Shown here: piece by piece, positions 45,640 to 58,500 of the stretch
Numbering within the stretch: position 1 is the first letter of the stretch
How the letters are laid out: each line of letters begins with the position of its first letter
Assembly: GCF_000002235.5 (NCBI RefSeq)
Contig: NW_022145545.1
Span: 1,491,501-1,555,500 of the forward strand
Source: Strongylocentrotus purpuratus
Taxonomy: Eukaryota; Echinodermata; Echinoidea; Camarodonta; Strongylocentrotidae
DNA length: 64,000 nucleotides
Direction: 5' to 3'
The notes under the pieces: model-generated
The model's database searches: none
Seen by the model: the letters and a program-made list of their open reading frames with translations, nothing else
Told to the model about the DNA's origin: nothing
Position numbers and translations under genes: made by a program

Positions 45640-46803
45640 TTGGGTATGTATGATTAGGTCAACATCAATCTTTACAATGCTCAATTATTTGTTAATAAAC
45701 GGAATGTTTAGAAAGGTCGATAAAATTTTAAATGCACAAAGCACACATCACATAAAACAAAACAAAAAAATGTTTACCAACCATGAATTTTATTATCGAA
45801 AGTAAAGAAAGTTATCTTTTTATTGATACAGAAATTAGTGTACAGAGATATTGCACATGCGCAGTCGATTCCTATTTGATACAGAAGTCATTGCACGTCT
45901 AAAGATTACTGAAGCTGGTCATAGGAGGAACATTCATCTAACTTCTATCATAAATTTATATTTTCACGTACTTAGTAATATTTAAAAAAAAAATAATGAC
46001 AAATTCGTATTACTGAAACTACTGGATTGAAACAGAGATAGAAGCATAATATTAAGCAGACTTTAGAAACAGAGAGAAATATACAGCATTGCGTTGATTT
46101 AAACAAATTATTCAGTCCTAAAAGCCTCCAAAATTATTTTTCATTTGTGAAATAAATACATGTGTAAATCCATTTCAAAATTTGAAAATGTCTATACCAT
46201 CATCAAGGCTCCCTAAATTCTATAATTTTTAGGAAATAAAAAAAAAATCGGGTTCATTGATGAAAACTCATTTACATGCCTGTTTCCTTAGAGAAAAACA
46301 ACGGCACCAAAAAAATGTACTACACATTTAAAGTGGTATCACCCCCTAAGTTATCTTAATCTGAAGTTTTGTGTAGATTTTTCATAATGTAACGAGTCCA
46401 GTTTTTACTCAGAAAACAGGAGAAAATTTCAATTCTTGATGCTTAATTCATAAAACTTAAGGTGTTCTGTTCGTTATTATGACATAACAAATCATCCATT
46501 TTTTTTCTACGAGCAAAAATGTTGTAAGAGTAGATTTGATATCCCAAAATTGGTCCTGTAATTTGGACAATTAGTAATCGTCAAAAATGGTCATGTCTGT
46601 GGATTATGGTCTTGCTATAAGGCACTTCTATTTACTTTTATTCTATTCATCGCACTAACAAGAACATACATTTTAGATATATCTAAGCATGCTTTCTTAT
46701 TGCATCATTTTGTTCGATTATGTAAAGTTTACTCAATTAACTTCATCTAATATAAGCATATAACAAAATACCAGTCCGTTCTAACTTTCCACTCTACGCC
46801 CCG

Positions 46804-46848
<45 letters not shown>

Positions 46849-49396
46849 ACTCAGCGTTATTTAGGGTACGAATATGCGTGTTCCCTCCTTGTGAAAACAC
46901 CCCTTAAGTCCGGTGTGTAAAGTTAATTTTGTGTACTACGAGCCGGACTTTGGTGCGTAAAAAGTACCCCTTTACTGGACATTTTGGTAACACGCATGCG
47001 GTCATTACGACCCCGGAGTTGGGGGGGGGGGGGGGGCGGGCGGGCTCTACGCACATCCAGTTTCGGAAAACTTTGCCCATCACAGACAGGAACAATTAAT
47101 GCTAGTGAATGGGGACTTCTTTATAGCTTACACATCTAGGAATTAAATTAAATATCGCAATTGTATCTATCACCATCTTAAAGAAGCTATCAGACATAGC
47201 TTAGTGTGTCCACATCAGTATTAGATAGCAGATTTTCTCTATACCGGTACCTTTTTCTCACGAATTACAATTGACATTGAACTTAACCTTTATGCTGTCT
47301 TACAATATACCAATTAATCTCTAAAATTCTGACGCTCTATTTGAAAACTGTAAAGCACTATAAACATATCATGACGGTGTTGCGAATGTTTGCATCTCAT
47401 TTTAAGATAATCGTCCTCATTTGGAGATATGCTGTCAGGTTTTGAAACTTATTTTTTTGAAATATTGAACACAAATATTATGAAAGTTTGCTTGGTTTTC
47501 CCCTTTAAAACACAGGCGGAACAAGAAAATATATAGGAGAGAGTGACACATTATAACATTTGTAGAAAGTTTGTTCAATTATAGCATTCATTTCGATTTT
47601 CTTACATGTAAGTGATACAGGAATCAAAATGCAAATTATTTTAATCTGCTTATAATCATGACGATGATAATAGAGTAATTTATTTCATCCAATTTTATAA
47701 ATAGTGGATATTTTAATACATGCATACATATTCAATGAATAAACTCATTGTTTTGTCCTAATAATAATTAACTTTTTTTTTTCAACAATCTACAAACGTG
47801 CGTCGAAACGTGGGCAGAAAGATAATTTTGTGCCATGTGAAATATTCAAATTAGGCACAACTGCCGAATTGATACAACTGCGCGATTCTGTACATATTAT
47901 TAAGGCGTCATTAAATCAACCATGACACTAATTACCATAAATTCTGAACTATTTACAAATGCTTGCATTGCCTTATCCAGCTTTATGATATATTCTATTA
48001 TTATATAATATTTACATATATCTAACTCTATATAGTTATGCATAGTACGGAATTATAAATGTACATATGTATGCATGAATGTCTCATTTGCATAACAATG
48101 AGAAAGAGCAAGTAATCAAGGTTAAAGTTCATTTTCGCTGTATATTTCCCAAATTTATAAACCACAAGAAAGAAACAAGCTTACATGATTGAGATAATCA
48201 TTTCGTAAAAGCTGTTGAAAATATCTTGTTTCTTTGTTTTTGTACATACATCCTTTTTTGAAATATTGTAATGTTACATTATGACTTTGTAGAGCTGCCA
48301 TTCAGGCCTTCTATTATTTTGGCAGATTTTTACCCCATTCCCAAAATAACAATCATTCAATAGGATTAAAACAATTACAATTTGTATTTTACTCATTAAC
48401 ATGGGTATATGTTTACTTTTTCAGGGGGAGGGGCAGCCAAACCAAATCTGTGGCAATGAAAGGATTAATAATGCTCACATCTGTAAATGGAATGATGAAA
48501 TACATACAGATTGCCCCCTCCCCCCTTCCCCCTGATTACTATAATGCCCTTACATGATTTGTTCTCTGATAAAATGTCAATTATAAAGAAACAAAGACAG
48601 AATACAAGTACTGAAGCACTACACAATGGTCGGAAAAACAGTGAATGTTGGCAAAAATGTGCAGGTGCATATAATGACTGACTGCCATGAAACTACTGAA
48701 AGACATAACGTAGCCATACTCATTTATTGGGGAAGAGAATAACAAGAAAATATATAACCTCTTCGGCAGCACATTTTTCTATAGTATCTGTTTTGTATTT
48801 GTGTATTTTTTACAAGTTCTAACGCACACCTAATCCAACTGGAATAGTTCAACAAATTGGGAAGAATGAAACAGATTGAACAATAGTAATATGTAATAAT
48901 ATATATCAATTCAATAAACTTAAAGTTCAAAATAACAACATACAAATAGAAGCGATATTGATAAATCTTAAGAAATGCTATAGGCACACACAAAAAGTTT
49001 ACATTTTCATGTACAATTATTGTCAATTGTCAGAAAAACACAGATTCACAACTCAATATCATGAAACAAAAATGATCATATCAAATTTATTTTCAATATC
49101 ACTCCTCTAAGGGTCTTTTATACATAGTATGACATACACGGAATGTTTTTGATATACTTGAGCATCTATATGTAGTAAATAAATAGTTTCCAAGAAAAGC
49201 TGTACCACAATTTATTGTTGAATCCTCAGCTAACGCTCACAGGCATTGCAAAAAAGGTGACACAGCCAACTATATCTTTCATTACAGTTCCTCTCATCTC
49301 AGCAGCACTTGCTTGCATTTGCAACACTCCTCTTAGTACAATTGAATCGTCCAAGCCTCATTTTATTCTTCCCTTCCGTGACACTAGAAGGGAGAA
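45640..49396 (-). other. 3' flank or 3' UTR of the adenylyl cyclase gene
   Basis: No exon was found. It contains a C run of about 47 at 46803-46849 and a G run at 47024-47038, with roughly 170 bases between them that could pair as a hairpin stem. The rest is AT-rich DNA. Minus-strand AATAAA signals occur at 49211-49216 and near 45790 and 45819. Confidence 0.45.
49211..49216 (-). terminator. candidate polyadenylation signal of the adenylyl cyclase gene
   Basis: AATAAA on the minus strand, 181 bases after the stop codon, is the nearest signal. Alternative signals lie up to 3.6 kb further on. Confidence 0.35.
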
Positions 49397-49570
49397 TTAA
49401 GAGGCAACCACCATATTTGGAATGGAATTGTCCATATCATTCCTGACTGTTTCGTCTTTCCCTATCAAGTAATACGTCATCAGTTCACCTTTACCTTTGA
49501 CCTTTACGAGTCCACGCTTTTCAAATTTGAAGCCGTATCTCTTCAGAATGTTCATACATGCTTCCACAAC
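49397..49570 (-). CDS. ADCY3: adenylyl cyclase last coding exon (C2 end, stop)
   Basis: Acceptor TCTCACCAG. It encodes [40 protein letters not shown] and a 17-residue tail ending VVAS, then TAA at 49399-49397. KGKGE carries the ATP-phosphate-binding Lys. Confidence 0.94.
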   Translation of the reverse strand, partial: VVEACMNILKRYGFKFEKRGLVKVKGKGELMTYYLIGKDETVRNDMDNSIPNMVVAS

Positions 49571-52500
49571 CTGGTGAGATATTGAGAGAAATGGAAAACC
49601 AGAAATTATTTGCACAGCCAAGTTTTTTTAAATTCCTTCACACACAAGAAACATCTTTGAAAACATTCATTTACCAAAATCTGTTTCATATTATCTTACA
49701 CAGATATCACCATGATCACAATTTCTAAATGAAAAAAAAAGACTTTGTAGTAATACAAAATGTTGAATATAGTATGATTGTAAATGCTGAGGTTTAAGCC
49801 TGGTTTTCATGGCATTATTTCACTGTTTAAAATAAAGTTACCTGAATTTTTCCTGGTTGTCCCGTACTCTCCATCCTACTCGATACATTGACAGTATTTC
49901 CCCAGATATCATAGTGAGGTTTGGTTGCCCCGATCACTCCAGCTAGGATAGGCCCGTGGTTGATACCTAGATCAGAGGAAGACAGACAGACACATCATTG
50001 ATATACATTTGCCACACTCAACCCAGGTGATGTAAATGGGTGCCTGGCAGGAATTGATTCTTTGAAATGCTAGAGCGCTGTAATGGCAGCACAGATAAAG
50101 CCGGTGCAGTAACCTCCAAGTTTGGAAGCGCTTAGTGATTGTAATAAGCGCTATATAAAAACTGAGTATTATCATTATTATTATCCTTACCAATTTCAAA
50201 GTAGTTTCTACTCGGGGACCTAGAGAAGATATGTGGGGTGTGACAGAAACTTTTAGAATATCTAAAGCAATTTTTGTTGTGTGTGTGAAACAATTACGAT
50301 ACCTCAAAGTGCGTGTGAAAGAACATACAATTTGGGAAATGCTAAGACCTCTTATTTTGGTATTGCCTATACAATCAATCGAGTACACCTTATCAATTCC
50401 CTGGTATTGTTAACCCTAGTTAAGTGATTTGTTCAAACGGGGGAAAAAACGTGGGTAAAATTGCATTTTTCTAAATAGTAAAGGTTTAATCTGTATGCAA
50501 GACAAGCCAACAGATGGATAGAACTTCACTTTTATCTACTCAAAATATCCTCACATTGACAGGATATTTGTATGTCTGCTATATAAATATCTTATAATAT
50601 TTACCCGACTCTAGAAAAATAGCAACATTTTCGCCCCTTCCCTTTTCAACACAGAGTTAAGGAGATGAAAATAACTGTTATAAGAACAATAAAAAAGTAG
50701 CAGTGTATTTTGTTCATGAAAATACATGACTGCAAAATATATTCTATTCTTTAATTCATATAATGAACAACTGCTAACCTATTTTGAGCATGAAGTTATT
50801 AAAGCTCTGTGCGTTGATGGTATCCAGTGTATTGCGCATTGAGAAGGCTAGATCGACCAGGTCAGCTAGATGCTGCCATCTCTCCATGTCATCACGGTAG
50901 TGAATCTCTTCCGGGTTAGGAAACACTCCAGATGCTGCCATGTAAGTACTGTTGATGGTCTTGATCTTGAGAATGGACTTGAACCGTGGCTCATTGAGAA
51001 GCTGAGGGGGAAAAAGAAAGGGAAAAAACGTCAGGAGGTTTTTTATTTGTAATTATGAATGCTTCAAAAAGCTCAGATCACAGGACTTTCCTTATAAGCC
51101 TACTACTTTCATATCTTTAGTAAAGAGCCTACAAATTCAACTAACAAAACATGTGGCTAACATTTATATCATTTCAGTATCGTTTGGGTTACCATGTGGC
51201 TAGAATGTCAACAGAAATGTTGAATTTCAAAATACGTTTTATCGTAAAAAAACAAGAAACGAAAGTAGAAACACAAACACGTTTGAATCAAAAGATCAAT
51301 ACCCCTCTGATTAATACTCTTTAATAGATAAACAAGGCATTTGATAATAACACTAAGAAAAAAATCTATAATTATAGAAAACAAGTTATAATAGAGAAAT
51401 ATATAATTAAAAGATTATATATAAATAGATCAAAACCACATCAAACTAATTTCATGAATTCCAACAGGCAATGAGATCAAAGGTTCTTACATCATCGAAA
51501 TCACTGATGATTTCGTTGAGGAATCGAAGGCATTCAGTGCCCTGGTTGTTGATTGCATCCTCGGAGTAGAAGTCAGAAAAGTTTGGCATAGATGCGAACA
51601 TAACACCAGACTCTGTGTAGCTCTGAGCATACAGTTCCTGGGAATAATAAAGAACACAAAATGAAAGTACTAATTTTAGTACAGTGTAGCATGGTTGTTT
51701 GGTTTCATCTTTGTATATGTTTCGATGCACCTAAGAATGTTCTGACAACCATAATGTTCTGATGCCCCTATTTGCCGATAACTCAATGTTCGATTATTCC
51801 GACGCCCCTATGGTAAAAGCCCAGTGTCCGCCAATCCCACTTTCCAACAATAATGACGTTCCGACACCTGTATGTTCCGCCTGACAAGTATGTGTTTCAA
51901 TTCTCCTATTAAGGTTTAAGGCACCATACATTGAAATACCATTGGATATCCCACCGGTGCCACCAGACCAATTGAAACCAAACAAACACAAACCAGCGAA
52001 GTAACATAGATCACAATGAGTCCCTTCAGTCAGTCACTGAGTCATGGTTTGCAACCACTGCCACCAATTGCATACCAGTGGAATCAAATCAATAGCAGGT
52101 GCCCTGAGCCGATATACATGACTCCCTTATAGATTTATATAGTAAATAATAAAATCAGTTCTGATTTAACTAATTTACCACAATAAATCATATGTATCTA
52201 CCTATTATTATATATTCCTCCAGACAAAGCAGTCATCGGAAAAATACCCCTAGGCCAAATTCGGTAATGTTGCTCAGCACTTTTTGAAAAAAAGTAAACG
52301 GCCTTCACAAGACGGAGCATGATTACAATATCACTGAAACTTCGATAAACTACCATTACATCTTAAGTTCCTTAACTTTGCAGCTAGACTCCTTACCTCC
52401 TCACTCTTCTTACTGCCTAAGAAATGTTTAGCCACATGCTCAGGCATGATGTTCAGGACCAAGTTCTCGTTCTTGACTCGCATTCTCCCCACCTCTTCCT

Positions 52501-55500
52501 TCTGTTCTTTCGCTTCTGTCTTCCAGTAAAACAGCAGCCGTGACGTTACCTCAAGCTGGCGAAATAGAGAGTAAAGATAGATTAATACAGAAACTTTCAA
52601 TGAGACGTTTCACATTTTCAACCCTTAATTAACAATTTTAGACCAATTTCAATTCTTTGAGTACTTACGTGAGAATTAAAATAGATGAGAGCAGCTGCGA
52701 CAACAACAAGCTGGACGGTGTTAGCTATCCGACTAGCTACTTCATTGTGATCTCTGTGAAGAAATTAAACACCAAGAATTTCATTTAAATAACCTGCTAA
52801 AATGGCAACAATAGTTTCAGATTATAAACCAATCAAGGCATCATATGGTTAACTGCCATAGTGATTAGGTGTTTCATCGATCAAAAAATATGGATTATCT
52901 AATAGAAAATCATTCATGAACATTGCCCTCATCAGTACCGTCACTATGACTATCATATTTATCATCGTTATCACACTATTATCACCATATCATCATCAGC
53001 ATTCATTAACATTATTTTCTTTTTTATCATTAACAGCATCGTCAATATCACTACCATCATCAATATCACCATCGCCATAATCATCCTAATTTTGATCATC
53101 AACATCATCATTGTCATCACATCATTGTCATTGCATCATCATTATCATCATCATCGTAATCATCATCTTCATCATCACCATCAGTATTACCATGATCATA
53201 AGCATCATTATCAACAATTCACAACCATCACCATTACCATGCCATCATTATCATACAATCATCATCTTATCATCAACATATTCCTCCTCCTTATCATCTA
53301 TATCATAATCATCATCCACATCACCATCATCTTCATTACCATGCCTCATCATTGTCACTTTTCAAACACACATCATCCCCATCGTCATCCTTCACACAAC
53401 ACCTTCATCAAGATCATCTTTGCCATTAATAGTGTGTGTGTGCTAAACATTGTCTTACGTGGATGGCATGCTATCCTCAAGGAAGTCATCAGGGCGGTTG
53501 TAGAGGATGGGTTTGATGACATTCATGAGGATGCAATAGAATGCAGTAATGATGATGGTGAGGAGAAACTTAACAATGTGAGTGATCTGGAACATGGTGG
53601 TTATTACAGCCTGCAAAGAGAGGTAGAGAAAAAAAATGAAAGCTATTGAATTACAGCTGAACATTTGAAAAGGATACCGTTGTCCATCTTTATACCAACT
53701 TTACAATGTGATGAATTCAAAATGTTAGACGTCAAATGATGCAGTTATGCATACCATCATCAATAGATCAATTATATAATTGATAGCCACTTTCTCAGTA
53801 AAAAAATAAAACCCTCAGTGATTATTAACTCCTTGCATGCCGTAGGTCAATATCATGAAGCATCTTTTCCCCCTCAAATAACATTTGAGCTATTTTTTTC
53901 TTCAAATTTTGAAATAATTATTTTTCAAATTTGAACAAAAGAACAGCATTTGAGTTATTTAATTCATAATATTCTTTATAAAAAGACTCTGTCAGTCAAT
54001 CCTTCTACAATATTTTTCCAAAAGAAATATATATTCTAATGAGCCACAAAATGTATATTTACTCACGATAAACTAAGAATCGGCTAAAATTTTAGTACGT
54101 TTGATATGAACAAATACGTTATAAGAAAGGCTTTTGCGAGAGTCTATTGTTTTAGTATTACTTGCCATGACAAGTAGTAGCATATAATTGAAGTAGTGTG
54201 GATTCAAACAACGAAGATCTCTTGGACTGAGATTGGTGACATTATCAGATGACTCATCAACGCATGTCAACTGCAGAAAGAAAAAAAACAAAAACAAAAA
54301 CATGGAGAGTATGATTCCATGTAATGTATCACTTACAACATATGACCTCTTCCATTTCTTTCATTCAATAATGAAGAATCTCTTGGCATAGTAATAAAAT
54401 AATATTATCGATACCACAAAGAACCAACATTCAACGGTCGAATCAAGAGATTTTCATTTCAGAATTAAATTAATAGAAAAAAGTTGTTTGTTGTATGACA
54501 AACATCTTTGTTTGTTAAGACAATATTTAGCACAAGCAGGCAGGATGTTTCAGGCGAAGATGACGATGGACCCATTCCACAGAAGTGAGATCTTGTCAAC
54601 AAAAGAACGGAAGACAATCAGAAATTATTGGGAAAACTCGTTGCACATTAACTGCACAAGATTAAAAGACAAAGATTGCATTAAAATACATAAAATACAA
54701 GTATAAATTATTTGATAAGCAGAGAGAAAACAAATCAAGGCTGAAGAATGTAATAATTTAGGTAATGGGTAGAGATTTTTTTTAATGAAGAATCAAATTA
54801 CAGGTCATTCTAAACGAGGGTGAGATAATAGGCCAATGAGAAAAGTAGAAGAGTCTGTTTAGTATCATGGGGTGAGTGTAAAAAATGACCCAGAATATAA
54901 TGCATAGTATTCATGATGGATTTAAAATGGGAAATTAATAGCATTGAGAGATTGGTAACGTAGGCTGATAGAAAACAAGAAGAGGAGTATGTTTATGATG
55001 TATGTTGAAGATAGTAAGATGATATCTCATTCATGTGAAGAAATATGGAAGTATAATATATGAGGCCACCCAAAGGAAACAGAAAAAGTGGCCACTGTAG
55101 ACAGATGGCCTTTATAGAGAGGTGGCCACTAAGACAGGTTTAACTGTACTTTACTGGTATCATTAATAAGTCAATACCGAATTGCAGGTGATGGAATTTC
55201 AGTAATCTCAAAGACCAGTAATAGAGGAGCCATAGCATATAACACTGAGTTCCTATAGGAAATATATTTATTCAGATGGTCATATCTCAGCCAAAACTTT
55301 TGGACATTTGGACATTATTTTTTATGCTCTTTCCGAAAATGAAAAAAAAATTGAGAAATTCTAAAAATAGATTTTTGATGACATCACAGCTTTGGTAATC
55401 TATTCTTTTAAACTGAGACATGTGAGGGCGATCTACTTACCACGTCTGCAATATCCGTTACAGACACCAAGGCAATGATGAAGGTTGCGCACATGATCCT

Positions 55501-58500
55501 TGCCCATGGCGTGCGCTCAACAAACGTTGCCAATTTGATGAGAATGGATGGATAGCTTTTCTTGAAGCTCGGTGCAAGAGAGACATAGGTTATGATGGAG
55601 AGAACGACGAAACACACACAGAAAGTTGCGATGCTTATTGCAGTTCTGGAAAAATCGGGGAGAAATGGATTTGAAAAAAAAAACTGAATAAATTTCCTCG
55701 TTAAGTATACCTTTTCACAATCATTAGTTCCCTTAAACATCACCAATGCAGGAGGAAATCTATGTTCTTGAAGAGACTTCAAAGAATGCTTAACCCTTAC
55801 GAATATAGACTTACATGACACGAATAAGAAAACCTATCCAAAAAGAATATCAAGTTTAGAATTTTGTTTTAAATCCACTTGCAAGAAACTAGCTTTCAAT
55901 ATTGGTACATTGGTATGACTTTATGGAGGGGAGGGTAATAGACGAACAGGGGAATAATTCTTTTCTTGAGGCATCATGCAAATATAACACGCCTATATTT
56001 TGTTACAACGATAAGGGCAAAAACTTGATTTAATTTGCCATAATTATGGTAGGGCTAAACAAATCATTTGGAATCGGGTCTTCATTTATTTCACTCCAGG
56101 TTTACAAAATAAAATGCTCCTTTAGTCAAGTTCTAATCAATTCATGCAAAACAATATGAATCAGAAAGAAAATGCTAATGACCAAAGAAGAGAGGAAATG
56201 ATTAATAACGTCCTTTGGCAAGGTATTGATCTACATTTGCCACTCCATACCCAGGTGAGAAATGGGGACCTGGTAGGATGATGAATGCCTTTGCGTTAGT
56301 AACTGCCATATGCCCTCACAGTGACCATAGGATTGGAATACTCCCCAGGCCCCAGGAATTAAAGATGGTGCACACTGTGCGTGAGTGAATACGATGACAG
56401 GGGCAATAATATCTGTAAAGCACTTATTTCGTATTTAGCTTGTTATAAATCCAGAATAATATTATTATTCAAAGACTTACCTTGGTAACATTAGAAGTTG
56501 TACTAAGAATACAAAGAATACAACGACGAGGGCACTAGATATACCGGCAGCGCTCATCCGATCTTTTCCTTGTTGGAAACGAGATTCCATTGCTTTATCC
56601 TTGAAACGCAGTAACAAGAAGTACATCTTCTCACCGAGTTTCCTGGAGAAAAAAAAATCATTAACCTCAATTAAAATCATCTGGATGGGGCTATTACATG
56701 ACAACATAAGGTGTTTGAAACTTATGTGTTTATGACCTTTCTGATCAAGCAAATTGCATCTCTTACATCTATGTTCTTATTATGACGGGAAAGAGCCGAA
56801 TCAGGTTTCGTCATAATGTTTGAATCGTTAGCATCTGCTATTACCTGAATCATAGGACATGATGAAACACACTCTGTTAATGAGTTTCAAAGCCAAATAC
56901 ACCGTAACTTTAATACATGTGTCATTAACTGAGGAATCCCATTACAGTCACGTGTTCATTCTGGGTTGGGTGGGGAAAACAAATCTAAAAACATTTACAT
57001 TTACTTGAAAGTTGAAAAACAAGAAAATAGACCTAGACTATCACTACTCATTGGAGAAAAAAAACTTTTGATTATGTTGGTAAGAAATGTTTGATATCTC
57101 TATTTCAAGATTGTTCAAAGATGCTTGAAAACGTCCATATCCTGATTATTTAAAAACAAAGAAATCTTAGAGAGGAAAAAGGGGAGGCCGGTTTTAAATG
57201 CTACTGATCATACTTACGTATTGCTTTCCCTCTCTGCAATTGCTTCATCAAGTTTCTGGTTTTCATCCTTTTGTTCCTCCCGCTCCTCTACTTCCGGTTC
57301 AAAAGAAACTGTTTTGTTCTTATCCTTGAACTGGTTTTCCTTTTCCATCTTGACAAAGGGGAAAACATAAAGTAAGTTTATTTTCTACAAACGTGAAGGA
57401 GATATATTTATTCTCATAGTCATCTATCGTTATTGGCACTCTTGACATTATTACAGGAAGAAAAGTTAAGATTTTCTGACAATATTCGTCTCATAACAGT
57501 TTGGGCGCTACATGGCGGAATATCAAAGCAATACAGACAGTAAGAAAAGATGATAAGACCTTGACTTATATGACTCAATATGACTAAATCGACGGTGCAT
57601 TGCCAAAACAGTATAATAAAAAGAAAAACTATTGATTGAAGATAAATGTTTCCTTTCAAAGCAAGAAATCAACAATTTATTAATGTACATTTTCGAAAAA
57701 TATATAGGTTTCTTGAACTTTATACCTCGTCTTTCTTGATCTTATCAAAGTTTTCAGGCACACTTTCCATTGCAGGACCATCTGTGTCTTCCACTGAATC
57801 CAGGTGACCATTCAGATCTAGTCCTCCCGTACTCAAAGGCTGGTTATAAAAAACATGGAGGATAATATAGTTCAATTCAAGGTATCTTTACAGTAATCTA
57901 TTCACATTTGATAAATGTAAAGTGAGGATAGTTTCCTCATAAGTGAGATCATTGTGATTGCATGAGCAGATCACGAAAGATTTAGAGGCTTTCAATTATC
58001 ATGACCACTGATAATAAAAATAATGTTTTAAAGTCCACTCCAAATTCTATTAAGTTAAACCGAAAATTGAATTTCTTTTTGCCCAATTGATCTTTTGGTA
58101 TGTCATCGAAGCGAGTAACTTGCAGAGAACAATGAGATAATAGACATGGTCAAAGTTGAGATAACAAAGGCCCTCTCGTCCGATGAATTTATATCGACAA
58201 TAGTTAACAAGGTCTACAATAAATTTAAAGAGAAGATGACGCAAGAAGTGTACAGTGCGGTGAAACTTGATCTCGAGGGTCAAGAAAAGGAGATACAATC
58301 ACTGGAAAAGAAAATCAACCACCTAAACAGTATGGTCAGAAAACTTGAAATAGTGTATGAGGAAGCTGAACAATACAGCCGTCGCAACTGTTTACGGATA
58401 TATGGAATACCGAAAGTGCAAACGAGAACACCGACAACATCGTCATGGATGTCATCAACAACAAGCTGAAACTCGGTATGCCTCCACACATCATCGACAG

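Noticed and set aside
46330-47508. Another TTAA-flanked element (TTAAAGTGG ... CCCCTTTAA)
   Set aside because: The ends match for only a few bases and the interior shows no supporting repeat; chance is likely.
53092-53649. 185-aa His/Ile-rich plus-strand frame
   Set aside because: A CAT/ATC microsatellite followed by the antisense of a well-supported adenylyl cyclase exon.
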